Positions 42,146-52,500 of a stretch of 64,000 nucleotides of DNA are shown one piece after another. The position numbers and the translations under genes are program-made. Location: the NCBI GenBank assembly GCA_017550335.1, contig JAFZPM010000048.1, forward strand, positions 1 through 64,000, written 5' to 3'. Every line of letters starts with the position of its first letter. Position 1 is the first letter of the stretch. The notes below the pieces were generated by a model. That model ran no database searches. It saw only the letters and a program-made list of their open reading frames with translations, and was not told the DNA's origin. The DNA comes from Paludibacteraceae bacterium. Its GTDB lineage: Bacteria; Bacteroidota; Bacteroidia; Bacteroidales; Paludibacteraceae.

Positions 42146-43653
42146 GCCTTGTGTCCTCCTATCTGTTGGTTACGTTCCTTGGCGGTCGCGCCCTCCTCGA
42201 AGTTCAGGCCCTTCAGGATAGCGTTCTTGCCGAATCGCTTCTTGATGTCCAGCAGAGCCTCCTGCACCTTTCTTTCCTTCTTCCGGGCCGTTTCTTTCCG
42301 AGCCTCCTCCCTTCTCTGGGCTTCGTAGTCGACGAAGAGTTCCAGCTGGACAGGTTGTTTCTCCCGCTCTTGCGAGCCCTCGTTCAGTACCCTTCCAGCG
42401 GTGATGTTGATCCTTCTGACCAGCAGGTTGGGGTCTATGATCCTATCGAAGAGGCTAGTGGCGGCATCGATGATCACTTGGGTGGAAGAGGTATGCGCGG
42501 GCAAGTTGCAGTTACCATGCACAGGCTTGGGGACAGGCTTGCCGTAGTAGCTGGTAGTGACCGCGCCATGGTAAGCCTCCCTGATTTCAGGGCGGGTGAG
42601 CGACTCAGCGTCATAGTCTATGTAAAGGCTGATCTGGTTGGTGACCAGGCGTTTGTCCACCAGTTCGAGGGCGAGGTTGTCCGCCATCTCCTGGACCACC
42701 ACCTTCGTCTTCTTGTAGTCGTAGGGGGAGGCAAGCACCTGTCCGTTACCGATCGAGTGGTTTTCAGGCTGGTAGCCTTTGATATCGGCGATGGTGCAGG
42801 GTTCCCAACCCCAGGCGTGGTCGATAAGCAGTTCCGCATTCACACCGAAGAGTTGGTAGAGGAACTCCTCGTTTCGTAGGGAGCACCGCGCCACCTTACC
42901 CATCGTATCCATTCCGTACATCTCCAGTTTTCTTGCGATACCCTTACCCACCCTCCAAAAGCTGGTGAGGGGGCGATGGTCCCATAGTTGTTGGCGGTAA
43001 GAGAGCTCGTCCAATTCCGCGATGCGCACCCCGTCCTTGTCCGCAGGGATATGTTTCGCCACGATGTCCATGGCTATTTTGCAGAGGTAGAGGTTGGTGC
43101 CGATGCCAGCCGTAGCGGTGATGCCAGTATGTTCGAAGACGTCACGGATCATCTTCATGGCGAACTCCCTAGGGCTCAGATGACTGACTTTAAGGTAGTT
43201 GGTCGCGTCGATGAAGACTTCGTCGATGGAGTAGACATGGATATCCTCCTCCGAGACATATTTGAGGTATGTTTTGTAGATACGGGTGCTATACTCGATG
43301 TAATAGGACATGCGGGGAGGTGCGACGATATAGTCCACCGCCCAATCGGGATGTTCCTCCAACTCCTTCACGAGGTGTGATTTTCCCACGAGCCTATGCT
43401 GGGGCGAGGCCATCGCGCGTTGGTAGTTGACCCCTTTCACCAGCTGCACCACCTCGAAGAGGCGCGCGCGGCCACCGATGCCATAGGCTTTCAGGGAGGG
43501 GGTGATCGCCAGACAGATGGTCTTCTCCGTCCGGCTACTATCCGCCACCACGAGATGGGTCGTAAGGGGGTCGAGTCCTCTCTCCACGCACTCCACGGAG
43601 GCGAAAAAGGATTTCAGGTCGATGGCGATATATGTACGTTTCGTAGCATCCAT
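42142..43653 (-). CDS. Y-family (UmuC/DinB-like) translesion DNA polymerase
   Basis: This 503-residue cytosolic enzyme has the palm motif 'YIAIDLKSFFASVE' at residues 8-21 and the catalytic 'VYSIDEVFID' at about 141-150. A helix-hairpin-helix region ('FWRVGKGIARKLEMYGM') and a little-finger domain follow. The C-terminal extension after about residue 400 is charged and helical ('EEARKETARKKERKVQEA'). It belongs to the ImpB/MucB/SamB group that works with YolD-like partners rather than to classic DinB. All acidic catalytic residues are present. A -7 box (43661-43668) lies only 8 nt from the ATG, so the mRNA is nearly leaderless. Confidence 0.9.
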   Translation of the reverse strand: MDATKRTYIAIDLKSFFASVECVERGLDPLTTHLVVADSSRTEKTICLAITPSLKAYGIGGRARLFEVVQLVKGVNYQRAMASPQHRLVGKSHLVKELEEHPDWAVDYIVAPPRMSYYIEYSTRIYKTYLKYVSEEDIHVYSIDEVFIDATNYLKVSHLSPREFAMKMIRDVFEHTGITATAGIGTNLYLCKIAMDIVAKHIPADKDGVRIAELDELSYRQQLWDHRPLTSFWRVGKGIARKLEMYGMDTMGKVARCSLRNEEFLYQLFGVNAELLIDHAWGWEPCTIADIKGYQPENHSIGNGQVLASPYDYKKTKVVVQEMADNLALELVDKRLVTNQISLYIDYDAESLTRPEIREAYHGAVTTSYYGKPVPKPVHGNCNLPAHTSSTQVIIDAATSLFDRIIDPNLLVRRINITAGRVLNEGSQEREKQPVQLELFVDYEAQRREEARKETARKKERKVQEALLDIKKRFGKNAILKGLNFEEGATAKERNQQIGGHKA

Positions 43654-43660
43654 GTTAGTG

Positions 43661-43668
43661 CAAAGATA
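43661..43668 (-). promoter_or_regulatory. -7 box of the polymerase gene
   Basis: TATCTTTG on the minus strand, 7 nt before the ATG at 43653. The start point would fall at or next to the start codon. I see no LexA-like palindrome nearby. Confidence 0.5.
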
Positions 43669-43700
43669 CTGATTGAGTGTGAAATTTTCTGATATTTTTT

Positions 43701-43708
43701 TATCTTTG
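43701..43708 (+). promoter_or_regulatory. -7 box of the 43.7-48.7 kb secreted-protein operon
   Basis: TATCTTTG at 43701-43708, 30 nt before the ATG at 43739. It is the same octamer as the divergent polymerase promoter, so the two start sites lie about 50 bp apart. A TTG occurs 24 nt upstream, slightly too far for a consensus -33. Confidence 0.55.
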
Positions 43709-43738
43709 CGAAGTTAAACCCAATAAAGCGAAACGGAA

Positions 43739-44728
43739 ATGATGCGTATAGTTTTTACTATCATATTCACACTTATATTACAATCATTCAAGTTATTTGC
43801 CCAGGAATATTCGACAGGAGACATCATTGAAAAAGATGGCATCTCCTACAAGGTTCTGGTCACGTATCTTGTGATAGACCCGAAGGAGACACCCGACACC
43901 ATACAAGGTCCCGACAAATTCTACCGTTCAGGAGAGGTGATGGTCATAAACGTCAACAAGAACATGAAAGACGTTGTCATTCCACCCGCCGTGGACAGAT
44001 TCAGGGTTGTTGGTCTTACCGACAGTCTATTCTTCGGGCACGAGCATGACAGGATATGGTTGCCCGAGCTCCAATTCGCGGGGAACGGATGCTTCGCAAG
44101 GCTGAAGATGGGAAGCGGGGCCCTGGTCATACACAACATCGCTAATCTTGGCACCGGAGTGTTCGACGAGCTAGACGCCGAACTGATCTTCGACATAACC
44201 AAAAAGATAAAATGGGGAAACGCATTCTCCAAGATGAGAGAAGACTCTTCCCTCATCCCGAGCCGTCCCAAAGGACTAGTCAAGATCAACACGGGAATGC
44301 TAACACACATCAAGCAGTGCCAGGTATATAATGAATGTTACAGCGCCACAGCGGACAACTTCAAGAAATGGATCAACAAGGCGTTCAACGAGGACGAGAC
44401 ATTCAAGAAGAACGACCTCAACGACAGGAATTACAAACTCGGCAAGAGAACATATCCCACGACATCCACGAAAGGCAAGAAAGGGTTGCTCATCACAGCA
44501 GGTGCGGAAAACGTCAAGGGACTTGGATATCCTTGGGGGACCCTCACCCGCGACTATTATCGTCAATCCAAATACACGGTTGTCAACAAGAAAAAAAGGA
44601 AAACCACATACTATCAAGACTTCATTCCTACGGCGGACGCGACACAAAAAAGAGGCTGGCGCGTCAGATTCGTAGGCAAGGAAGGAGAGGATAATTACAC
44701 GTTGGACGGTAAACTGATGAAGAAATGA
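43739..44728 (+). CDS. Secreted BspA-like protein, first of a tandem pair
   Basis: This 329-residue protein has a signal peptide (IVFTIIFTLILQSFKLFAQ). The exported part opens 'IIEKDGISYKVLVTYLV' and shows one LRR_5/BspA-like set ('VVIPPAVDRFRVVGLTDSLF', 'RIWLPELQFAGNGCF'), then a long basic region. The next gene product has the same opening and unit order, so the two are paralogues. The C-terminus ('DNYTLDGKLMKK') lacks a visible sorting domain. Its stop overlaps the next start (ATGA). Confidence 0.7.
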   Translation: MMRIVFTIIFTLILQSFKLFAQEYSTGDIIEKDGISYKVLVTYLVIDPKETPDTIQGPDKFYRSGEVMVINVNKNMKDVVIPPAVDRFRVVGLTDSLFFGHEHDRIWLPELQFAGNGCFARLKMGSGALVIHNIANLGTGVFDELDAELIFDITKKIKWGNAFSKMREDSSLIPSRPKGLVKINTGMLTHIKQCQVYNECYSATADNFKKWINKAFNEDETFKKNDLNDRNYKLGKRTYPTTSTKGKKGLLITAGAENVKGLGYPWGTLTRDYYRQSKYTVVNKKKRKTTYYQDFIPTADATQKRGWRVRFVGKEGEDNYTLDGKLMKK

Positions 44729-45864
44729 GGAAAATAGCATTACTATTGTTCGGACTAGTCTCCTGTCTTTCCGCGGCCGCAGATCAAAGGGGAGTCTCAT
44801 TCGAGAAGGACGGTGTGGTATACACGATAGCTTCCGAGATAACAATCCAAAGACCCAATGTGGGGAGGAGATCGGGAGAGCCAGACCACATCATCACGAA
44901 TGAAGGTGAAGTATATGTAAGCGGAGTGACGGTTTCGGACAGTGTCGTGACGATTCCGCCCGTCGTCACCTACCCTTCAACATACTGCAGGAAAGACACG
45001 ACAGTGATGGCCCAATACAGGGTCCTGGGAATCGGAGCCAAGGCATTCGAAGGCGCAAGGCTGAAGGACCTCATCATCCCACACGGGTTAAGATTCATCG
45101 GGAATGAGGCATTCCGCAACCTAGAGATCACCAATGGAGTGTTGGTCGTACCACCGGCAAGGAAGATGAAGTCCAACATATTCGATGGGGTGAAATCGAA
45201 AGTGCTCCTGACGGAGTTGGAAGACTCATACCCGCAAACCCCACTCCCCATCATCTTTGAGAACACGTTCGAGAACAAAGACAACCTCCCGGAGATCTAT
45301 GTCTCCCACAAACACATCAACACGATAACCACCGGCATCGACAAAAGGATATTCTATACCATCGGAGAGAATGTCTACAAAGAGTGGTTGAAAAAGTCAT
45401 GGGGAGTAATCCTCGACAAATCATCCAACTACAAAACAAACAGGTCAGCTCCATTGGCGATCACAAAGGAGGCCGCCACCTTCCACACATTGAAATCCGA
45501 CGATTCTCCCAAAATCACCTTTAAAGCGGTGAAGAAATTCGAGAAAACCGGGACAGACATTGATTTTTTGCCTCCATACGAGTACGAATGCAGGAACACC
45601 TACACAAACAAAAAAGACACCTACGAAGAATTCACCATGAATTATTCCTTATACAGGTGCAAAAAAGGAGATAAATACCTATATTTCGCCTTGGACGGGA
45701 AACCCATCACAAACGTGGAGAGTCTGATGGACAGTTCCGGAAGAGACCCATTCGGATTGCAGGTGTACTCAAAAGAGGAGATAAAGGAGAAGAAAGCGGC
45801 GAAAGAGAGGGAATCCAAACTCAACAAAAAGGTGAATGACCTGAAAAAGGCATTCGGTTTCTAA
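44725..45864 (+). CDS. Secreted BspA-like protein, second of a tandem pair
   Basis: This 379-residue protein has a signal peptide (LLLFGLVSCLSAAA). It opens 'FEKDGVVYTIASEITI', has 'GEVYVSGVTVSDSVVTIPPV', and one clear LRR_5 unit ('YRVLGIGAKAFEGARLKDLI', 'LRFIGNEAFRNLE'). The remainder is charged with a coiled-coil tail ('EEIKEKKAAKERESKLNKK'). It is coupled to the preceding gene by a 4-bp overlap, and the big lipoprotein gene follows after 35 bp. Role unknown; probably a cell-surface adhesion or assembly factor. Confidence 0.72.
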   Translation: MRKIALLLFGLVSCLSAAADQRGVSFEKDGVVYTIASEITIQRPNVGRRSGEPDHIITNEGEVYVSGVTVSDSVVTIPPVVTYPSTYCRKDTTVMAQYRVLGIGAKAFEGARLKDLIIPHGLRFIGNEAFRNLEITNGVLVVPPARKMKSNIFDGVKSKVLLTELEDSYPQTPLPIIFENTFENKDNLPEIYVSHKHINTITTGIDKRIFYTIGENVYKEWLKKSWGVILDKSSNYKTNRSAPLAITKEAATFHTLKSDDSPKITFKAVKKFEKTGTDIDFLPPYEYECRNTYTNKKDTYEEFTMNYSLYRCKKGDKYLYFALDGKPITNVESLMDSSGRDPFGLQVYSKEEIKEKKAAKERESKLNKKVNDLKKAFGF

Positions 45865-45899
45865 AAAGAACGAATAATAACAACTTAATAGAGAATCTT

Positions 45900-48680
45900 A
45901 TGGGAAACATGAAAAAACTGGCATTCGGAGCAATCGTCACACTACTGGCATTGTTTAGTGGTTGCGACAAATCCAAGCAGGATCTGAAGAACTGCGAGAA
46001 TTACGTATATACGGACTCGGTTTCCAACACGTTTGTCTATGGTTTCGTCAGAGATGCGGACGGAAACGCATTGGAGCATGTGCTGGTCACAAGTGGCGAG
46101 GACACAACCCTCACGAACGGAAGCGGAGCCTACTCGCTGGAGAAGTGCCACTCCGTGAATGGAAGAAGTGTCGTGAAGTTCGAAAGCGATGAGTACTTCT
46201 CCGTGGTCCGCACGGCGAACATCATCGACGGGGAAGCCCGGATCGACGCCATAATGATGGCACAAGACAGCAGAGAGGGCGTGTCGGAAGTCACCCGCTT
46301 CTACAATAGCCAAGGCGCGACGATCGAGGTGGGCAACATGAAAATCACCATCCCGGCCAACTCCATGGTCTACGAGAAAGACGGGAAGGAATTCCAGGGC
46401 TCCGTGTTTGCCAGCGCCTACTACCTGAACCCCAACTCCAAGAGTTTCACCAAAGAGATGCCCGGAGGCGACATGAGCGGAGTGACCACGGACGGAAAGG
46501 ATGTCATCCTTTTATCATATGGCATGGTTGAGGTGACCCTAAAGGATTCCGTAGGGCAGAAGCTACAATTGAAGGAAGGTGCGGAAAGCACGATGTCCTT
46601 CCCGCTTCCTGAGGGATTCTCCGAAAACCAGAAATACGACAAGATCCCTCTTTGGTACTTCGACGAGGAGAAAGGAACGTGGGTTGAAGAGGGCATCGCC
46701 ACGAAGAATGGAGACTCCTATTCAGGTAATGTCAAACATTTCTCATGGCATAACCTTGATTACCCGGACAGAAGAGCGACCATCAGGGGCCGTGTGTTGA
46801 ATAAGGACGGGAAGCCATTGCCTAACGTATTGGTGACCATCTCCCAGACAAGCGCATACTCCGATAGCGCAGGTTATTACTGGGCATACGTGCCGCAAAA
46901 CACACCTGTCTTCGTGACGGTGAAGCCGGAAGACTACGCCAACTACACCAATTGCCCTATTTACAACGTGAACGGATTGGAGGCTGGTGACGTCTACACG
47001 CAAGATGTCATCCTGCCTAACATGCCTTGCCTGCACGGAAGAGTAACGAACTTGGATGGCAACGCGTATGGAGGCGTTGTCATACGGACTGACAAAATAT
47101 ACACCACAACCGACAGGAAGGGTGAATATCAATTCTACTACAATGTCGAAGAGCCTTTTTCAATGTTCGTCGACAAAGGCTACACCATAATCAACAAGAA
47201 ACAGGAGGTAAAGAAATACGTGTTCGAGAACCCATGGGAGATAGACACCGACAAAAGCTATGACTTCGTCATCGACCAACCTACATTCATATGCGGATCA
47301 ATATACAGCACCAATTACAGACGCATAAGCGATTCGATCACGGTCACCGCCATCATCGACCAAGAAGAGTATCCGATAAGAGCACAGAGGTACTATTCCT
47401 TCCCTGTTTCCTCCTCCTCGAAAGAGGCTACCCTCTACGTCAAAGCCAACGACGGATACGGTTTGGAATCCAACAGAGTGACTAGGGAATTAGAGAAAAA
47501 GGCTTGGCAATATATGCCCAACATCCTCGTTCCGACAGGCATCACCGTAAATGGCTCCATCGTCAACACATACGGTCCGTCCAAGGCTAAAATAACCTTA
47601 GAATCAGGGCATGGGAAAAACAAGAAGGTGTTCTCCAGATCCACAAGATTCGGATACTTCGACTTTGAGCTTCCGATAAGCATGAAGAACGCCAAGGCAA
47701 AAGTAAAGATAAACTGCAGCGGGAAAAGAATCACCAAAAAGATCGAACTGGACAGCGACCGCATAAACATCGGAAACATTGAAGTATGCGCAGGAGAAAA
47801 GCCAGACCCGAACTGCATCTATGCGATCATCGGAGACCGTACCGTGAAGTTCAACACGAAAAAGGACAAATACACGGAGATGTTCCAAAAGAAACCTCAT
47901 AATGAGACAAGCAGGTATCAGGCATGGTACAAAAGCCCCGACTACGATGGAATGCTGATACTGGAAAACGAGTATAGCGCCACCTACAAGAATTACCACA
48001 AACTCTCCGTCTATATACTTACAGACAAGATGAATGTGGCAAAGAAAAGCGACCTCGTTCCTTCCTCGGAGACGAACACCTACACGTTCAAAACAGACTA
48101 TGAGATGTACGGGGACATTGAAGACGATGAGGATATATACATATATGGCTCAGCCGACGTCGAGAACAAAGACGTTGACAACGAGATCAGCAGTGTTTTC
48201 CAATCGACCTACAAAAAAGCCAAGAACATCCTGGTGGGCAAATCAGAATCGACCTCATTCTACACGTTGAACCTCACCCAGGAATTAACCAAAGAGTTTG
48301 AGAAGATACTGAAAGATAACGGGTTCAAGGAAAAGACGACATTCATGGATGACGAACAGCGCATCACCTCGATATACATCGAGGAAAACTCCGAAGCCGT
48401 CATACACAGGAACAAGGACAAGACAACGGATGCGACGATATTGGTGCGTGACGGAATAGGAAGCGAGCCGCTGTACTGCTGTTGGAAAGTTGACTTCAGG
48501 AATTCAACCCTCAAGAAGAAAGGTGAAAGCAACATCAACTACATGTGGAAGAATGAGGCGGATATCGCCCAGCTCGTCATGTTCGGTCCAATCATGGGCG
48601 TACGGTTCACAAAGACAAACGCGGAGGAAGACAAATGCGGTTGCTCCAAAGGATTCGTCCCAGTTGTGGCAAGTAAATAA
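45900..48680 (+). CDS. Large lipoprotein with carboxypeptidase-regulatory-like repeats
   Basis: This 926-residue protein has a lipoprotein signal with lipobox 'LFSGCDK'. Several CarboxypepD_reg-like (Ig-like plug) repeats are visible: 'VYGFVRDADGNALEHVLVTS', 'RGRVLNKDGKPLPNVLVTIS', 'HGRVTNLDGNAYGGVVIRT' and 'NGSIVNTYGPSKAKITLESG'. Between the first and second lies a domain with 'ITIPANSMVYEKDGKEFQG' and 'LWYFDEEKGTWVEEG', which is like a ZU5/GAIN-type module often seen with such repeats. The C-terminal 300 residues are unassigned and end with a Cys-Gly-Cys motif ('EDKCGCSKGF'). It probably sits on the outer membrane surface. Confidence 0.78.
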   Translation: MGNMKKLAFGAIVTLLALFSGCDKSKQDLKNCENYVYTDSVSNTFVYGFVRDADGNALEHVLVTSGEDTTLTNGSGAYSLEKCHSVNGRSVVKFESDEYFSVVRTANIIDGEARIDAIMMAQDSREGVSEVTRFYNSQGATIEVGNMKITIPANSMVYEKDGKEFQGSVFASAYYLNPNSKSFTKEMPGGDMSGVTTDGKDVILLSYGMVEVTLKDSVGQKLQLKEGAESTMSFPLPEGFSENQKYDKIPLWYFDEEKGTWVEEGIATKNGDSYSGNVKHFSWHNLDYPDRRATIRGRVLNKDGKPLPNVLVTISQTSAYSDSAGYYWAYVPQNTPVFVTVKPEDYANYTNCPIYNVNGLEAGDVYTQDVILPNMPCLHGRVTNLDGNAYGGVVIRTDKIYTTTDRKGEYQFYYNVEEPFSMFVDKGYTIINKKQEVKKYVFENPWEIDTDKSYDFVIDQPTFICGSIYSTNYRRISDSITVTAIIDQEEYPIRAQRYYSFPVSSSSKEATLYVKANDGYGLESNRVTRELEKKAWQYMPNILVPTGITVNGSIVNTYGPSKAKITLESGHGKNKKVFSRSTRFGYFDFELPISMKNAKAKVKINCSGKRITKKIELDSDRINIGNIEVCAGEKPDPNCIYAIIGDRTVKFNTKKDKYTEMFQKKPHNETSRYQAWYKSPDYDGMLILENEYSATYKNYHKLSVYILTDKMNVAKKSDLVPSSETNTYTFKTDYEMYGDIEDDEDIYIYGSADVENKDVDNEISSVFQSTYKKAKNILVGKSESTSFYTLNLTQELTKEFEKILKDNGFKEKTTFMDDEQRITSIYIEENSEAVIHRNKDKTTDATILVRDGIGSEPLYCCWKVDFRNSTLKKKGESNINYMWKNEADIAQLVMFGPIMGVRFTKTNAEEDKCGCSKGFVPVVASK

Positions 48681-48735
48681 CGATTGTGGAATCATTACGA
48701 ATTCATAAAATACTTTTTTCGCAGAATAAGATAAG

Positions 48736-49116
48736 ATGGAAATGGGTACGAAGGGTTTATTGACCATCCTCTTGCTGGTGGTGTCGAACGTCTTTATGAC
48801 CTTCGCATGGTATGGTAATCTGAAGTTGCAGGAGATGAAGATCTCGACGGATTGGCCGCTGATCCTCATCATCCTCGTCAGCTGGGGTATCGCATTGTTG
48901 GAGTATTTCTTCATGATTCCGGCCAACCGAATCGGTTCGCAGATCATGGGGGGACCTTTCTCCCTGATGCAGTTGAAGGTGTTGCAGGAGGTGATCTCCA
49001 TCTGTGTCTTCACAACCATCGTGACGCTTGCCTTCAAGGGAGAATCATTTCATTGGAACCATGTGGCGGCGTTCGTTTGCCTAGTGCTGGCAGTCTATTT
49101 CGTCTTCCGCAAATAA
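48736..49116 (+). CDS. DUF486 family (DMT-like) membrane protein
   Basis: This 126-residue protein has four membrane helices ('LLTILLLVVSNVFMTFAWYG', 'LILIILVSWGIALLEYFFM', 'ISICVFTTIVTLAF', 'HVAAFVCLVLAVYFVF'). The family signature 'MIPANRIGSQ' in the loop after helix 2 and 'SLMQLKVLQEVI' identify DUF486, a small relative of the drug/metabolite transporter fold. Substrate unknown. Start at ATG 48736; another Met lies two codons in. A terminator follows at 49160. Confidence 0.88.
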   Translation: MEMGTKGLLTILLLVVSNVFMTFAWYGNLKLQEMKISTDWPLILIILVSWGIALLEYFFMIPANRIGSQIMGGPFSLMQLKVLQEVISICVFTTIVTLAFKGESFHWNHVAAFVCLVLAVYFVFRK

Positions 49117-49159
49117 TGGCAGGACATACACTCCTTCCGTAACACGGGGGAGGAACACT

Positions 49160-49200
49160 ATAGCCCACATCAATTCCCCGATGTGGGCTATGATTTTATT
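49160..49200 (+). terminator. Intrinsic terminator after the DUF486 gene
   Basis: A perfect 12-bp stem (49160-49171 with 49180-49191, ATAGCCCACATC/GATGTGGGCTAT) has an 8-nt loop followed by GATTTTATT. Confidence 0.8.
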
Positions 49201-49585
49201 CGCACCTACCGGATGAAGCGGGCAATGTGACATACCCCTAAGCATCCATACCACTCCACAAGAAGTCCCGACAAGCTTTCAGGCAAGGAATGATTGACCG
49301 CAGGGGAAAAAGTATGGGCGGACCCAAACGGATCCGCCCAATTTCGCAAAGCTTACACAATACATGCAGGTACTTCTCAAAATCTCAGTTTAGAATAAAC
49401 CATTATTACACTTTATCAATAATCGTTCTGTCATTGACTTTACAAAGGTAATGTAAAAACAATCATTATGCGGAACTAAAATACTAAAAAAATTTAAAAT
49501 AATGGAATTTATTTTTCAAATAGATCCGCAACATCTTCCAAACACAATATAATCGTTTAATTTCCAACAATATAAAAATAACATC
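49201..49585. other. Intergenic region with a second hairpin
   Basis: There is no gene here. A 7-bp hairpin GGGCGGA/TCCGCCC (49316-49322 with 49333-49339) is followed, on the minus strand, by a T-rich stretch. It could end the transcript of the hybrid sensor gene 250 bp after its stop. The rest, especially 49410-49585, is AT-rich and featureless. Confidence 0.45.
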
Positions 49586-52500
49586 TTATCCTTCCTGAGA
49601 CGGAGGATAACCGAAGAACGAGCGATACTTGCGGCTAAAGTAGAACGGATCGTTGAATCCGACAGAATAAGCCACATCCGAGACGCTCTGCCCCGTCTTC
49701 AGCATCTCCTGCGCACGGTGCAGACGGTATTCCGTGACGATCTCCAAAGGAGTCTTGTCCGCGATGGACTTCAACTTACGGGAGAGCGACGACTTGCTCA
49801 TAGCCAATGCGTCCGCGATATCGTCGACGGAGAAGGTGGAATCCTGGTAACGGTTCTCCACCACCTCCAGGAATTGTCTAAGCACAGAGTTCGTCTCCTC
49901 GTCGATCCGATTCACCTCCAAGTTGCGGGAAAGCACCTGCTGTTGCTGTTGCCTACGCCACTGCAGGATATTATTCAGTTTCATCAGCAGTTCCCTGGAA
50001 GCGAACGGTTTGGTCACATAGTCAATCGCACCGCTAGAGAGGCCACGCAACCTATCGTCCTCTTCGCTCCGGGCGGACAAGAATATCAGCGGCACCACGG
50101 CAGAATGCAGGTTCCGCAGTCGTTTGTACATCTCTATACCATCCATGATAGGCATCTCAACGTCAGAGATAATGATGTCAGGGTTTTCCTTGCGAGCCAA
50201 TTCAAAGCCCTCCTCACCGTTATTCGCCTCAATCACCTGGAAATACGGTTGCAGCATATCCTTCAGGTTATTTAGGATCAAAGGATCATCGTCGACGATC
50301 ATCACCACATTGCCATCCATCAGCTCCACATTCACTTCGAAATCATCCGACACGTCAGGTTGGGTGGAAACCTCCACTACTTCATCAGACTTAGGCAACA
50401 AGACAATCAGGGAAGTACCCTTCCCCACCTCGCTGGTCAAAGAAATCGAGCCACCGCTTTTACGGATAAAGTCTTTCGCCAGTTGGAATCCAAGGCCCGT
50501 TCCACGCTCATCATTCGTACCCAAGGTAGATTCGTGAGCGCCATCCTTCATCAGTTCGTCCACGCGTTCCTGCGTCATGCCCACGCCATTGTCCGAGATC
50601 ATCAGACGCACATGGTCGTCCTTCTCCTCCGCCACGACATTGATCACACCCCCTTCGCGGGTGAATTTCGCGGCATTGGACAAGACATTACGGATAGCGG
50701 TACCGATCATACGGGGGTCCACATATATCTTATGAGCGACATCACACACGCAATTGACCGTGATATTCTTTTCAGCCATCACACCCGCCAAGAGATCCGT
50801 CACCTCCTTCAGAATCTGGAGGAGACTGACGCTCTGCAAGTTACAAGCCACATCCGTCTGTTTGCCCCTCGCCCACTCCAGCAGCTTAACCATCACCGAT
50901 TGCAGGTTGAAAGCGGACAGGTAAGTATCGTTCAAGACCTTCCAAGTGTTAGGGGAGGTCTCCTTCTTCTTCAGGACACCATCCAGCGCCCCCACGATGG
51001 CGAACATCGGGTTCTTCAGGTCATGCGCCACCACGGAAATCAGGCGATCCTTTTCCCGCAGCACATCCAACAAGTCCTGATTCCTCTGTTCGATGAGTTC
51101 CTGCTTCTGTTCCAACAACTTATTGCTCTCGTCCAATTCCTTGGTACGTTCCGCCACCTTCTTCGCCAGAAGTTCCCTTTGCCTAACAATGGTTCTGAAT
51201 CGAAGATAGAAGAAAGCCACGACCGCAGCCACCAGCAAGAAGAACACAGTAAGCGTGAACCACCACGTCTTCCACCAAGGAGGCAACACTTTTATTTTCA
51301 ACGATATGGACTTGGACTCACCCACTCCATCACGACGATGGGCCTTCACCTCCAACACATAATCGCCAATAGGCAAGTGGGAGATCTTCACTTCCCGCTT
51401 ATCTCCCAATTCCACCCAACGGCGGTCCAATCCGTTGATACGGTAAGATGCGTCCACATTATTGAGACCTGAGAAATCCAGGACATCAAAAACGACCTCT
51501 ATATTCGTCTCGTCGTAGTTAAGCACCAGCTCCTTCGTCAGGGAAATCGGGGAAGGCAACAACTCGCTATTCGGAGCGACCCTCTCGCCGAACAAATAGA
51601 GATCCGAGAAGGAGAGGTAATCCACGCTCAACGTCTCATGGATCAGCATCGGGTCGAATACAAGGAAACCTTCCGAACTACCGAAATAGAAGCGTCCCTT
51701 CGAATCCTGGAAAGCGGCACGGGCAGTGAAATAGTTGCGGTTCCTGCAACGTTCGTCCAGCAAGACCAGACGATAGGAACTGTTCTGGTAATCGAAATGA
51801 AGGATTCCATTGGATCCGCTCGTCCACAGCTGGCCATCCTTACCCATGACGATCGACGAATAATGTCCGTCCGGCAAGAAATCCAGCCACTTATAAGAAG
51901 AGCCGTCCGCCTCGAAACGCAAAACACCCCGATTACTAACGACGAACAGATTTCCCTGTGCGTCACAAGCCCCCTGGTACATCAACAAAGGGTTATGGGA
52001 CTGGTTCGCGTCGACATCAGGGAACGCCGCCTTGTACGGACCGCCCTGCTCGCTATGCCATACGGAGCGCGAAGTGATCACCCAGCGCGTTCCTTGCTTC
52101 GTCTCCATCACATGCTCCACCCAACGGTCTTCCGACAACATTGTAGGGTCATTGTTGAAACGTTGGTGGGTCCATCGGGAGGAATCCTTCGGCAAGAGGT
52201 ATACGCCATCGCCCGCCAAACCCACACCGACGTCACCATTTTTGAAGCAACACAAGACCTTGCTCGTACTGTAAGGGAAGCCTATTCCATCGAACGGATA
52301 TTGTTTGATGTCACCCGTTTCCGTGTCATACGTGCAGGGAACACCACCCCAAGAGGCGAGCCATATCTTTCCGTCAATAGACTTTTGTGCGGAGAGGACA
52401 TTGTTGGAGGACAAACCGTCATCCGTTTGGATATGTTTCAGGAGTTTCAGGTCTGGCGACAAAAGGTATGCGCCATGGCCATCCGCGCAGACGACAATAT

